A stretch of DNA of 64,000 bases from Kudoa neothunni (taxonomy: Eukaryota; Cnidaria). The notes under the pieces were generated by a model, which was not told where the DNA came from, did no database searches, and saw only the letters and a program-made list of their open reading frames with translations. Positions 47,223-59,560 of the stretch are shown one piece after another (within the stretch, counting starts at the first letter, position 1; the number at the start of each line of letters is the position of its first letter). A program made the position numbers and the translations under genes. The DNA lies in NCBI GenBank assembly GCA_964304625.1, contig OZ199840.1, positions 8,804,001 to 8,868,000 of the forward strand. The letters are read 5' to 3'.

Positions 47223-47858
47223 TCAAATAAGATTGCACTTTCTTTTACGATCTTGTTTTGAGTTGGGCTAGCAAAGAACAGTTACAAAACAACCTCAACA
47301 CTGGAAATGGGTATTTACTGCGAGAGCTATTTCGGTTGCAAATTCAAAAACCTCCTTCACATTAATATCTTTGAGGGCGGAAACCTCAAAGAATTGGGCC
47401 GCTTCACACTTTTGAGCCTGCATTGAACCTTCTTGATAGGTCACCATAGTTTTTTCTTTAGTGCCATCGGGAGGAGACACATAGTCATCCGGTCTCAGAT
47501 CCACTTTGGTTCCAATAAGAACCAAGGGTACATTGGGGCAGAAATGTCTCACTTCGGGCATCCATTTCTCCATTACATTATGAAAAGAATCGAAATCATC
47601 CACCGCATAACACATGAAAATCACATCTGTGTCAGGATAGGAGAGTGGCCTCAAACGATCGTAATCTTCCTGTCCAGCAGTATCCCAAAGGGCGAGCTCA
47701 ACTTGTGCATATCCAAGATCAACATCACATACGTAATTTTCGAAAACCGTGGGCACATACACTCCAGGAAATTCTTTTTTACTGTATTTGATCAACAGGC
47801 AAGTTTTACCACAAGCACCATCTCCAACAATAACCAATTTCTTTCTGTGTGTAGTCAT
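47223..47858 (-). CDS. RHOA: Rho-family small GTPase with spliced CAAX exon
   Basis: Two exons (minus): 47319-47858 and 47223-47267, with a 51-nt intron, giving 194 residues (RhoA is 193). P-loop GDGACGKT (residues 12-19), switch [10 protein letters not shown] with T37, [19 protein letters not shown] with Q63, G4 GTKVDL, G5 SALKD. Switch sequences and HFCPNVP are Rho-like. TKVD and SALKD are closer to Rac/Cdc42, and the insert region is divergent, so orthology within the Rho family is RhoA-leaning rather than certain. The last 14 residues come from exon 2: a polybasic KQDRKRK and CNLI, a CAAX box predicted to be geranylgeranylated. Without splicing the frame ends seven residues after the junction in HFQC, lacking the box. 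Expected role: membrane-bound regulator of actin and contractility. Confidence 0.95.
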
Positions 47859-50800
47859 TTGATTGTTGTCTAAATTTGATCATGTCAATCCAAGTGATGC
47901 AGCAACAACAACAACAACAACAACTGATCAAAAGTGGATAGATATAATTATTCGAGAGGAGTGTATAAATTCGATAATTGTTAGTTAATACATTCGAAAT
48001 TTGGGTGTAATGATGGGGAGTTGTGTGTGAGAGAGAGTTGATCAAACTACACACCTATCGACGAATGATCCATCTGTTGTTGTATTGACTGGATCTCACT
48101 CACAACGAAACCATCATCACACAATCAAGGGTTAACAATCAAAATATCCACCCAATCGGTTGATATATTATAAATGTGAAAGTGTGGTGGATCCTACTAA
48201 CACCCACTCATAAACAACCACACACTCAACATCGAGTAAGCTACAATCTGTGGCCATTAGATAGGTGAATGCTAGTAATCAACACACCAGCCTCAAACTC
48301 GACACGACATTACAGCAGACAATTAGTTACAACCGAATAGGACCACTGTGGTGGAAATCAATGTGAAATACCTTAAAATTTCAAAGGATCTCGGTTAATT
48401 TGAAGATTAAGTTGATTTTACACGACACGCCTAACGATCACAGGATACCGATCTAATACGGTGGCTAATACCTCGTAGTTGTATATTTTTATTTCGCGTA
48501 GTATACACCTCGCTGTTCGTTGTTGTATGGATTTGGGACGAGTTGGAATTTTTGAACTCGTTCCAATCTATAATTAAACAACTGAATAGTTGTCTATTGT
48601 GTGGGGATGTTATTGCGGATATTAGTCTAACGTGCGTGCACACGAACAATTACCGCGTTATTGTCTGGAAAAATGGTCGAAATGTGTGCGCGATAACATA
48701 AAATCCACTTATTTAATATACAACAATAGCTAACAAAATAAAACACAATTCAGTTTTATCGCTGAATTACAACCGGCCGATTCGAGTCCATTGTGAAAAT
48801 GGATTAGATTTGACACCAATTATTATAAAAATACAAAGTTTCGATTTCATCATCAGTAAAGCCACATTTCCATCAATTACATCGAAATTTTTGGTATAAT
48901 GTCCAGCAGATTTGAATACAGTTGATATAATAGATAAAACAGATGAATGTGTGTGCGTTCAAGTAGCTACAAAGCTCGACCTCTCCGAGACACTCCCAAT
49001 CTGTCCATATCAACTCTTGTGAACCCATTTCTTTGATATCTTCGAACAATCGGCATTATAAAAACCATATAAATAAATGCTATTATCGGCCAAAGTATGC
49101 AGGTTATACAGACCATCCTACAACCAACTCAAATCTCGTCGGATTGGTATTGTACGGATATAATACGATTCGGCTATAGTCGGCAATTTCGAATCATTCA
49201 TATTCACATGGATTAGTATTATTACTTGGGTGTTCAGTATTCGCAGAGCAGTTGACAACAAAATACAACAATAATACTGCTTCTGATAAGTTTTGAGTGT
49301 GCTTTTCATTATCGATGTGCGTGGTCATTTCGTTGGATCAATGTGAAGATGTTTTGTAATTTCGAAGTTAATCGAACATTCATTTTTTGAGAAAATAATT
49401 TTTGGGGTTTTTTTAATGATGAGTATTCTGTTATGTATGATCTATTATTTGATTGGAGAATATCTCGCGATTGTGCACATTATACAAATTCTGAGTGTAA
49501 CTCATTTAATTGAGATGCGGTAATAGTGTTTTTGTAGGGGTGAAACTAGTTGAATTTTAAAATACAATTTTTAATCTCGCTAACTCCCATTTGTAGTTGA
49601 TAGTTGATCGATGAAATTTATTTTTTAAAATCTACTGTATTTAATTATTTTTTTAACCCTGGAAGTGGTAGCATTAGGACACAACTCAATATTGTGTATA
49701 ATATTTTTAAAAATTCCAGTAAATATGTAAAGCTAATAAGAGTGTATTACATTGGTATATGTTTGAGTGTTTGAGCTCATTTCATTATAGAGTTGTTTAT
49801 TTTATCTTTTTTGAGAGTAATGAATTTTTAGCATGTATTTATTAGATTATATTATTTACATATGTGTAATTCAAAGTTTTCTTTTTTTACTATTAAAAAA
49901 TTTTTAATAAGTAGTTATAAAATATTTGAATAAAAAATTACATTATTTTATTAATTCGTTGTGTTTATATAAAGTTGTAATATTTCTAAGAGTTGTTTTA
50001 TCATTGATTTATTGACTTTGTTAAATTTTTTGTTTTTAGTTTTTAATGATGTTTGAGTTATTTTGTATTTTCTTTTGAATCATCGGTAAATAATTATTAT
50101 CTAAACAAATACAATTAAGATTATTCGATCTGTATGCAAAAATGCAGAAGTTATTGGCACGTAAATTTCAATCCTTATCATATGTGCGCGTGCGCCGTGG
50201 GAATTTTTAATCACAGCAACCCTTATTCACAAGCTGTTCACAGATTAAAATAATTAAATATAGTCAAGACTAGCGACACCTGAATATTATTTACCATACC
50301 AATAATAGCCACTTCCATAAAAAAACTTAATTATGAGCGATTATACTTTTTTTAAAATATAGACAGACTAAAAATACGTAATTGCTCATTCAGTAATTTT
50401 AATTAAAGTTTTGTAATAATTAAATAGTTTTATACAAATGTTATATATGTTACACGAAATTATTAAATAAATTAGTTGTGAAATTCACTACGTAAAGAAA
50501 TTTTAGTAGTTTCTTTTAATTGGATAATATCGCTCTAGGGTGATAATTGACTCGAAAGGAGTTATTTATTCTTTCTAACTGATGTCTTATTAACTTTTAG
50601 TATCATTTTTATATAACATAAATATTTTCGCATTAGAATATCCAATAGTTGAAGCCACTGAATTAAAATTGAAATAAAATTTGACTTACTAATCCCAATG
50701 AGGAGATTAAATATTATGGTACGTTAATTATCACTATGAACCACGTCAGATAATTAAACAAACGTTTTTTGTTGCCAACCTGATTAGTGATATATTAAAT

Positions 50801-51625
50801 TTTAATTGTTAATTATTAAGGATATTTAATTAATTTATTATTATCATTATTATTATTATTATTACGAAAATATTACTTAATTATTTTAGTTAATTTGTCA
50901 ATTAACACAATATAATTTAATAATACATTTTATAAAAAGGATCACATTATTTTTTTATAATGTATATAAATAACGATTCAAAGTTTTAAATTATAAGAGA
51001 TTTTAATGTTAATTCCTTTTTTCAAAAAACTAATTAATTTTCTTAGTATATAGCTGATTACAATTTATTTGAACCCCATGAATAAACCAATCCTTCTATA
51101 ATACCTTTGAAACACACATTTTTAAATATCAAATGAGAAGTATAATCATTTTTGTATTATGAGCTTTTTTATGACGGAAATTGTATTAACTTTGTTATAG
51201 CAAGATTCTACGATTAAATCAAGATATGTTTCATTGATTCGATATAATCCTTTAAGCGAAACAAAATTATTTACTCCATCAAAAGTAAATTATTTCAATT
51301 GGTTCAAATCTCTCCGCTGTTCACGCAGCGGCAAAATAAATAAATGTTATTAATTGTTCTTAGTAATTTCAAAAATTTTGTCATAATCTATTCCACAAGA
51401 TCATTCAAAAAACAACTCCCATATTATATATAGAAACAATATTTAAGCGTTAAATTAAATAAAAATCAAAAAATTTTCAAATAAACACACAATAACAGTA
51501 TACAAATATATAAATAATAGATTAATTGCTAGCGCCAAATAAAATTTGATACCAAAGAATTGAAAATCAGTAATTAATATTATAAGAAGGATAAATTATG
51601 TCTAAAAGTTAAATTCTTAGGGAGA
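47859..51625. other. Rho upstream region and intergenic spacer
   Basis: A (CAA)n run at 47903-47923 lies in the likely 5-prime leader of Rho. The segment 48060-49400 is less AT-rich than its surroundings but has no exon-like frame; it may hold promoter or untranslated exons. Segments at 49540-49680 and 50165-50330 share motifs with 36490-36660 and 11340 and belong to a dispersed repeat. Confidence 0.45.
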
Positions 51626-54235
51626 TCAGAGTTCAACGCGTTCATTTTCAGTTTCAGGCGAAGCAGTTGATGGTTCGGAATCTTGTTTGATATTATCTTC
51701 GGTTGATGATGGTTTGGCAGTGGTTCCACTTGTATCGGGTTGTTCCTTATCGTCCTCACCACTGTCGCTGATTTCCTTAGCTTCATCTGTATGTTCGTCG
51801 TCATCATCGTCCTCGTCATAGGAAGGGAATCTCATTTTGTTCACTTTTTCGATTTCCTCATGGATTTCTTCTCTGACCTTTTTGGGTGTGTGACCAAGGG
51901 CTCGAATAGCATTATTTTCCATTATAGTAGCAATTTTGTTCAAATCAGACATAGAATAGCCTCCATTCAACAACGCAACAGCATAGCAAGTTCTAGCTAG
52001 ATCGTTCAGTTCATCATCTTTTTCGGTCTTGCCTTCTTCGATCTGTTCTAGCATGGCTTTAACAATTGGATGGTGAACATTGATAACAATGTGTTTCTTT
52101 TTTCGAAGTGCATCCTGGACGTAACTGTTGGTGGTACCATAATGTTTGGCTTGTGATCTGAAAATTCTCTCCATATTTCCAGTGAATCCATATTGATCAG
52201 CAACAAGCACACAAGCATGTTCCATATCCAGTGAAATGTTAGCAGATCCGACGTATTTTTTGAATCTACTGTTTTGAGTCCAGAATTCCAACACGCGATG
52301 ATAGTCAGACAAAGCTGTTTGGAACATTTCAGTGAATTCACCGCTATCACTTTGATCATCCAATTTCACTCCTTGTTGACTCACACTTTGGAACTTCATC
52401 ATTTCGTACTCATGAGCATGATTCATCACATAATCATCAATGGGATCTACCAAGTACAACACCTCATAGCCTCTTTTAACAATAGGAGTGGCGAGTGGAG
52501 AATCTTCACATTCACTCATTTTTTTGCAAGTGATATACAGAATTTGTGTTCGATTGGCTGGTTGTCTCTCAACGTATTCGTCGATTGAGGTCATGTTGAG
52601 GCCATTTTTCACTGTGTACGATGAGGCAAAACGAAGCAGTTTAATGAGACTGTTTCTATTGGCTTTATCAACAGTAATGGCGGATTTTATGGCGTTACTA
52701 TAGTTGCCATAAAATGAGGGATAAACATCTTCAGGTAATGAAAGGAAGTTCTGAATGACTTTCTTAACAACTTTCTTTTTTATCACATCCATCAATTTGC
52801 CATGTTGGATCGATTCTCTGGCAACATTTAGCGGTAGATCGTCGCTATCAATCACACCAGCCATATAATGGAAATATCTGGGGAAGATAGTGCTTAGAGC
52901 GGATTTTATGTAAACTCGTTTAACATAGAGTTTCACTCTATCCAAGAATTTGTCCTCATCTCTGTAGGATTCGGGTGCTGGTGGAACTTCGGGAACAAAC
53001 AGCAATGCTCTGAAACGAACATTTCCCTCACCCACAAAATGTATCTTGAGAAGATAACGCGAATTTTTATCACCAACAAGAGTTTGATAGAGTGAGAGAT
53101 ATTCGTCCTCTGTAACATTGCTAGGATCTCTCAACCAAACCGGTTTCACTTTATTCAAATGATGATAAGTGTATGTGGTTTCGGTTTTTCCTTCAGCTTC
53201 TTTGCCAGCAGCACCAGTGGTATCATCTTCCACTTCATCGGTTTCAGATTTGGTGGCTGATTCTCCTTCTTCATCGGTGGTAGCTTTGACTTTTTCTTCC
53301 TTTTCCTCGGCAACCATAATCTTATAGCTGATAAATTGACTGTATTTGTTGACAAGTTCTTCCAACTTTTTATAATCCATATACTCAGAACCATGACTTT
53401 TCAGATGGAGGGTAATCGCAGTACCACGACCAAGTGTGTCTCCACGAGGATCTTTCACCACCGAAAATGATTCAGAGTCCGACTCCCAAATGTATTGCTC
53501 GTCATCGTTATTCTTGGACACTACTGTGACTTTATCAGCAACCAGAAAAGCCGAATAGAATCCGACACCAAATTGACCCACTAATGTATCCAACTCAGCG
53601 CTTCCAACACTTTGATCCTGAGCTTTTTTTATCTTGTCCAAAAACTCATTAGTCCCACTCTTGGCAATAGTTCCCAAATTTTTTATGAGTTCTTCACGAG
53701 TCATACCAATTCCACTATCTCTGATAACCAACGTCCTATCATGAGTGTTGTATTTGATCCAAATGCCAAGTTCGTTGTTCGAATCTAAGTAGGAGATATC
53801 TTTGAGCGATTTGATGTGAGCTTTCGATAAGGCATCTTGTGCGTTGGAGATTAATTCACGCAAAAAGATCTAAACAACAAATTTAATAAATAACCAACTA
53901 TATTAAAATCTCGATATTAATGGCGTATCAAATACATCTTTGTTTTTATAGAGAGAATTAACAATGATCTTCATCACGCGAGTTTTCTCAGCTTGAAATT
54001 CAAATTTCTCCTTGGAATCCTCGATCGTTTTGCGATCCGCTTCTGAAAAATTATCATCAATTTTATCCGTCACATGTTCTTCACATAAAACTAAATTTTG
54101 ATCATTTAATCGTCAACCGTGTTACAATTGTAAAGAAATCAAAATCCTCATTGATTTCTTCAACCAACACTTACCAGCGGCACTACTCAGCAATACTGCC
54201 AATAAGATAAGATGCAAGCGAACCTGAAAACGCAT
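51626..54235 (-). CDS. HSP90B1: endoplasmin (GRP94/HSP90B1)
   Basis: Three exons (minus): 54175-54235, 53936-54090 and 51626-53869, with introns of 84 and 66 nt, giving 819 residues (human 803). The signal peptide MRFQVRLHLILLAVLLSSAA runs to about residue 23. The N-terminal ATPase domain has E77 in FLRELISNAQDAL, D123 in DSGIGMT, and GQFGVGFYSAF. An acidic charged linker (EEKEEKVKATTDEEGE) precedes the middle domain (PVWLRDPSNVTEDEY, then GVIDSDDLPLNVARE) and a dimerisation domain with an HTPKKV-type end. The tail is acidic and ends ERVEL, a KDEL-class variant. Known role: ER-lumen Hsp90 that folds receptors, integrins and secreted proteins. Its promoter carries a TGACGTG element at 54322-54328. 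Confidence 0.97.
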
Positions 54236-54321
54236 ACCACTCGACACAAGTGCAACTATTATGGCGACGAAACGCTTCGTGGTATTAAGCTCCCCTGCGA
54301 ATAGTTAAAGCCGCATGGTGA

Positions 54322-54328
54322 CACGTCA
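54322..54328 (-). promoter_or_regulatory. UPR-type element upstream of GRP94
   Basis: TGACGTG (context GATGACGTGT) on the minus strand, about 90 nt upstream of the start codon. This is the core of the XBP1/ATF6 UPRE, consistent with GRP94 being a classical unfolded-protein-response target. Confidence 0.6.
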
Positions 54329-55239
54329 TCGACTAACATTTTTGTTTTCACTCAACCTTACGCCCAACAATCACGCCCAATACTTTCTGATTCGATTATA
54401 TATAATTTTTTTATTTTCATATCTGATTAAAACATGACTTTACATATAATAATTTTTTGTCCATTGACGAATGAATAAAATCGATCGTTATCGGAGTCGT
54501 TATTATTCTTCATTCATCTCGGATGACTTGATGACTCCATTAACGATTTTACGACTAACAAATGATAATTTTGTTTGTTACAAATAACCATGTCGATATT
54601 GTATATTGAATACAATCTATCGTATTGAGTGTAGTTACAGCATAACAACCGATGGCGGTCATTGTATTGTTGTCGTAAACAAATATTCGAATTGCTGTTT
54701 GTCGTAAACAACCGATTATGGCTATAAGCGTGAGTATTTACGGCCAAACGTCGAAATGTCACTTTGGAAGCCGATAAATGACGATCCAATTTGTTACTTT
54801 AAGGTTGGAGTTTTAGATAATTATCCAAAATGTCGAAATCTTAGTGATCACTAAGATTTGATTTATTTTCTCATATTTTTATACTTTAATCATATTAGAT
54901 ATATTACTCTTCAATCCGATTTAATACCTGCTATAAAATCTGGGCTGCTTTTTTTTCTATTTCCTATTTTTATTTTACTTTAAGATTTTACGAATCCAGA
55001 ATAGTCTGATGGTAAATTGGTCAAAAATTACAGTTATATTTATTGTATAAGCACAAATACTAAATAAAATTAAATGATGGAATGAATACTGATTCGTTTG
55101 AAATTACTATTTGTTTCTCAAGAGAGATTTTGGGAATAAACGTTAGTAATTCCTTCAGCTAGTCTCGATTAATCTTAATTGGTGAGATGTGTGTTCATCT
55201 GAGGGCATATTCGTCGAGGTTTAAAGCGGTAACCCCAGA
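54329..55239. other. intergenic, no gene seen
   Basis: A 91-codon minus-strand ORF at 54514-54789 has no protein-like composition. No other feature recognised. Confidence 0.5.
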
Positions 55240-55690
55240 CTATGACTATTTAGCTTGGTCATTTAATATTAGAACGTATAAAACTCTAAAGCCTCGATAA
55301 TATGACATAGTGGTGTTAGGTCGAGATCGTATACAGTGAGATTATGAACGAGTTCGGAGCCTAGTCCGAAATTAAAAAGGAAGGCTGTAGTAGTCGCAAG
55401 GGTCTCGATTTATCGTGGCCTTGCTTGCAACCGGGAGGGGAGCTTGGCGGAAGGGTGGAACTGGGCGCTCATAAACCTTGGGGTTTCCGTAGAACCGACA
55501 CCCGCATTCAAATGACTTTTCCAAACTAATCCTGGGTTAATTCAGGGTATGGTTGGGATGGTGGTTTCTCTGAAACGAGGATGTTTAGTGGGTTAGAATC
55601 CCACACTACCGCATAAACTCAAGTCACCTTAATATGACGCTGCGGTTCCCATAACGTAAATGGGGAAGGCCTAGTAAACAAAAAAAAGCA
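55240..55690. repeat. GC-richer interspersed repeat with A-rich tail
   Basis: This stretch of about 450 bp is far less AT-rich than anything around it and ends in TAAATGGGGAAGGCCTAGTA then an A-rich run (AAACAAAAAAAAGC). GGTTAGAATCCCAC at about 55592 is one change from a pol III B box. The tail and composition suggest the 3-prime end of a LINE, or a SINE. No reverse-transcriptase frame is visible. It could also be a sequence of foreign or organellar origin. Confidence 0.5.
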
Positions 55691-56937
55691 TAAAACGAAT
55701 GATCATCATTCCAATATAGTATCATATGAGATTACACAGATCACATCTTCAGAACATTCTACGCAGTTATAAGTGCTTTAAAAACGCCACTTTTTATTAA
55801 ATATTTGATAGAATTCTCTTTTTTTCTAATATTTCCTTTAATACATTTATTAGAGCTAATGTAAACACTAATTTGATTATGATATATTCTCTCAATAACA
55901 TAATCTTTTATTTACGCGCGAATAGATGAGGACGTATACTAAATATAGTACGTGATAATATATTAAGATTGGGAGATTGATCTCAACAAATATTTACTTA
56001 AATTGGAGGAATTGAGTTCCTGGTAGGGTAATAGGGTAGGATTAGACATTTAAAAAATAGATTCATGCGTATAATTTTTTGGATATTCTTTCATGATGGT
56101 TTATAATTAAATTAAATAATTCTGAGAGGAAGAATTAAGCTTATTATGACAACTTTTAATTTTGCCACCTAATCCCGAACACACGACATCGTCTGCACAC
56201 GTGAAATCTTCGTTAAAATTCTAAAAACCAATAAAACCTCACTTTATTTTAAATACATTAATTTATGAATTAAATGTACATGTTAGAAACATTTTTAATA
56301 ATGTGTCGTTCTCTAATTATATGAATCAATCATTTTATATAATTTTACATTTCTTATCGTAAAATATCTCCTCTACCATCTACTAAAAATCAATTATAAA
56401 TGTTTTAAACAAACATATAATACATTATTTAGTTTATAAATTTTTTTGGTTAAGTTATGTAGGCGATAAAAAAAGTTAGAACCGTTTTATCATTAAAACT
56501 TTATAATGAAATTTTTATAATGATCATATGATCTACCTTTTGACTTCATCATTTATCAAATTGGTAAAAAAAATTATTTCATTACTTGTTTTGTAGGATC
56601 CATTTTTAAAGATAGTTAATTTTACAGAATAAAAATTTTCCCAGCGTATAGAAATTACTAATAAATTGTTAGATAAAGCTAGTGTGTTACAATCTGTTTT
56701 ATGACACACATGGTTGATAATTTTGGTTTTATTTTGCTTGTATTTTTTAGTGTAACTTGTTTATTCGTACATACATATTTTTATAGGTTGATTGAATGGA
56801 TTAATATATTTTGGTAAAAATGCAGAATAGTGATCACACGTGTGCATAAAATAAACGAAGATTAACGAAAATAATAATTTATCAAACTTGGTAATTCAAT
56901 ATCTTCTAGAATAGCCTCAAACAACTGAATTTTTTTA
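55691..56937. other. intergenic, AT-rich
   Basis: No gene or element recognised. Confidence 0.5.
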
Positions 56938-57278
56938 TTACCAAATAAACAACTTTATTGTAGGCCCTCGATTGTATTTTCCTTTTAGAATGAGAATTTC
57001 ATCCAGCTCGACGATTTTATTATGGATAAATAACAATATCTTTGATAACTCCATCTTTGAGTTGAAAAAGAATGACCTCGCATTATTTGATGAATTCGTA
57101 TTACAGCCATTACGCCGCATTTCCAAATTAATTTGTTAATAATTTCATATTGGCAAATTTTCATGGGATTTCCGCAGTTATGACAATTTTTTTCAGCCGA
57201 AATTAGTTTATGTTGTGCACAAAAGTTAATAACATTATTAAAGTTTGAGGAGTATGTAATAAATTGTATAAACTTCAT
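56938..57278 (-). pseudogene. Merlin/ISXO2-like transposase N-terminal fragment
   Basis: Minus strand: FIQFITYSSNFNNVINFCAQ, then a zinc-ribbon-like CHNCGNPMKIC and IWKCG. After one frame change it continues as KCGVNGCNTNSSNNARSFFF, then NSKMELSKILLFI. The pattern CxxCG...WxCxxxxC...RxxxFFxxSKLxLxKILxxI is that of animal ISXO2/IS1595-type (Merlin) transposases. The DDE core is not found downstream, so this is a 5-prime remnant. Confidence 0.6.
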
Positions 57279-58440
57279 TTTCGCGGGTTAATCTGCGTTA
57301 TTCTTCTTTTTACCGTACTAATGTATATATAATAGATGTAGACTAAAAAGTTATAGCTAATCCCATACAAATTTCGGACGATCCCCTCAGTCTCGAAATT
57401 TCGAGGAAAATTGGACATTTCTGATTATCAACACTACTCGATATTCCTCGCATTTTAAAATATTTATTTGAGATACCTCCTAGAATATTGGCGATTTTCG
57501 ATCTGTATTACTAATGATGGGGAGGAACTCTCCAAATTTGACTTTATTGCTTTCAGAAAATACAATATACCTATTCGTTATAAACCTACGATTAGCAATT
57601 AACGACCCATTAATCATAATAAGTTAAGTTTCCGGTTAAAATTTACTTCATTACTAAAATAAACATGCGATTAAAATATTTTCGGAGGTATAAGCACATA
57701 ATAATTAACAATCCATACATTTTTCTAATCATAGAATATCACGTATTACGCTTTTTTACCACTTTCACCATTCTCAGAAACTGTTATATTAAGATTTATG
57801 AGTTCCAGACCCAATTAGAGCGATTCATATATGATATACAATATGAAACAATTTTTATTAAAGCGGAATTTATTCCTAGCACAAAACAATTTACTTAATG
57901 TATATGTATTACTATTTTAATCGTTATTATTGGATGTGGTTACCTAAATTTGGGTCAAAATATCCAAATTTCCCCCTAATTAAGTTCATTAGACTATTTT
58001 AACTGAAATATATAAAACATTTTGATGTAATTCCTCCTTATTTTTCAAAGTTCTTTAACTTATACTAATTTATAATTTGTTAAATTTCAATATGTTTTAG
58101 TTTTGGTCCCAAATAAAATACGGGGTTTTTATGTTAATCAGTAATATTCTCGTTTTCGATTTCATTCAGCCAGCTACTACGTATTAAAAAAATCAAAAAA
58201 TCATGTTCACTCAAAATCTATGCATAACGTCGCAGTCACGTGATTTTACATGATTTACTTTCTATCTTATTTCAACTTTAATTTCGCTAAAATTTACTAA
58301 GCACAATAATTTACCGATTTTTCGATCTATTTCCGACTTTAATTCTATTTTTTCTTTGATGGGTACGCGATAAAAATAATTTTCCTTTAGTTGGGTGGCA
58401 AATCCGTACAATATATGTATGTTTCAATCTTATTCTCGTT
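57279..58440. other. intergenic, AT-rich
   Basis: No supported gene. A 77-codon plus-strand ORF (57665-57898) is tyrosine/isoleucine-rich, as chance frames in AT-rich DNA tend to be. A perfect palindrome CTCGAAATTTCGAG lies near 57397. Confidence 0.45.
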
Positions 58441-58443
58441 TAA

Positions 58444-59560
58444 TCCTCCAAGCATTATTTTTTTAAAAGTTTCTATATATTTATAATTTAATTTTAAAAT
58501 TAGGAATTTTTTGTTTTCTATGATTTTACATCAAATACTTACACCAAACAGTTTTGGGGTCCAGGAGGACCCCACGTTTTTATTTCACAAAAACATTTAT
58601 AAAATTATAAAAAATAAAATATTTCAATCTCGAAAGGTTACATCAATTAAATTTCGAGAAAAATCAAATAAGATAACATCTTAAACAAACCTCTAGGTCT
58701 GATTACATTTTTGTCATTCCGAATTTGCAATTTACAGGATAGGTTTTCTATTTTTTGGATGGTGAATTTTTCAATTCTGTCATTACTCACACTAATAAAT
58801 TTGGTGCTTACATTACGGATGCAAATGAAAAAGTTAAATATAATAGAATTTAAATCCAAAATGGAGTCTCTTAAGCAATTATGGAGCTTGAATAAAGGAC
58901 GTCGTATACTTATTAGAGTCATGCTGCTTTATAGATTCATTCAAATAAACAGAAATGTACACTTTGATAACTTCGAGACAAGAGTTTGCGATGGGAGGTC
59001 GATAAGTTTTCCCGGTAACCGAGGTTTTCAACAGGTGGCAAAGTATTTTGGCGATATGTCTAATTCCCTCTGTTCATCTTATTGTTGATGAACGATTAGT
59101 TGCATTGAGAGACACTTGTTCCTTTACGCAATATACTCCCTCCTAACTTGCGGCTTATAACACTAAATTTTTCCGTTTAACTGACCCTCATACCAATTAT
59201 ACATGTAATATTTTCGATTCCGTTGGCAAACTAACTTCTTTCTTAACCTAGGTTTAACCCGTCTGGAGACTACCCGGCGTAATAAAGGGGATATCTCATT
59301 ACTTTTTATAGTTAGGAAATAGAGGGAAGTTTTTAGTTCAATTTTCCTAAAAAGAACAACGCGTTCATTGAATTGGCTACGTTCTCAAACAATGTTAATT
59401 TATGCCAAGGTCAGACAAAAAAGCCCAAAATTATCGTCGATTATAGCAAAACTAAGGGTATATGGATACGGTGGATAGTATCCCGTCCACGACGAAAAAA
59501 GACGTATTTTATGCGCTCGATTTTCTGATATACAAATAAAGAACAAATGTTATAATTGCC
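58444..59560 (+). pseudogene. piggyBac element copy D, decayed
   Basis: Begins after TTAA (58440-58443) with TCCTCCAAGCATTAT, a degraded form of the family end CCTTCCAAGC. Next come the GGGGTCCAGGAGGACCCC palindrome and a leader resembling the reversed right arm of copy B. Plus-strand transposase pieces include SFRICNLQDRFSIF, KMESLKQLWSLNKGRR, QINRNVHFDNFETR and later TRRNKGDISLLF-like and MDTVDSIPSTT-like segments. Many breaks; the 3-prime end was not located. Confidence 0.75.

Noticed and set aside
47433-47873. 146-codon plus-strand ORF opposite Rho
   Set aside because: Antisense of a highly conserved GTPase; the conservation is explained by the minus strand.
50180-50200. TGCGCGTGCGC, resembling an NRF1 site
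   Set aside because: Same repeat family as 36.5 kb; no gene adjacent.
54514-54789. 91-codon minus-strand ORF upstream of GRP94
   Set aside because: No protein-like composition, splice or homology; overlaps the likely GRP94 promoter region.
55570-55625. tRNA-like B box GGTTAGAATCC
   Set aside because: No matching A box, acceptor stem or anticodon arm can be drawn; treated as part of the repeat.
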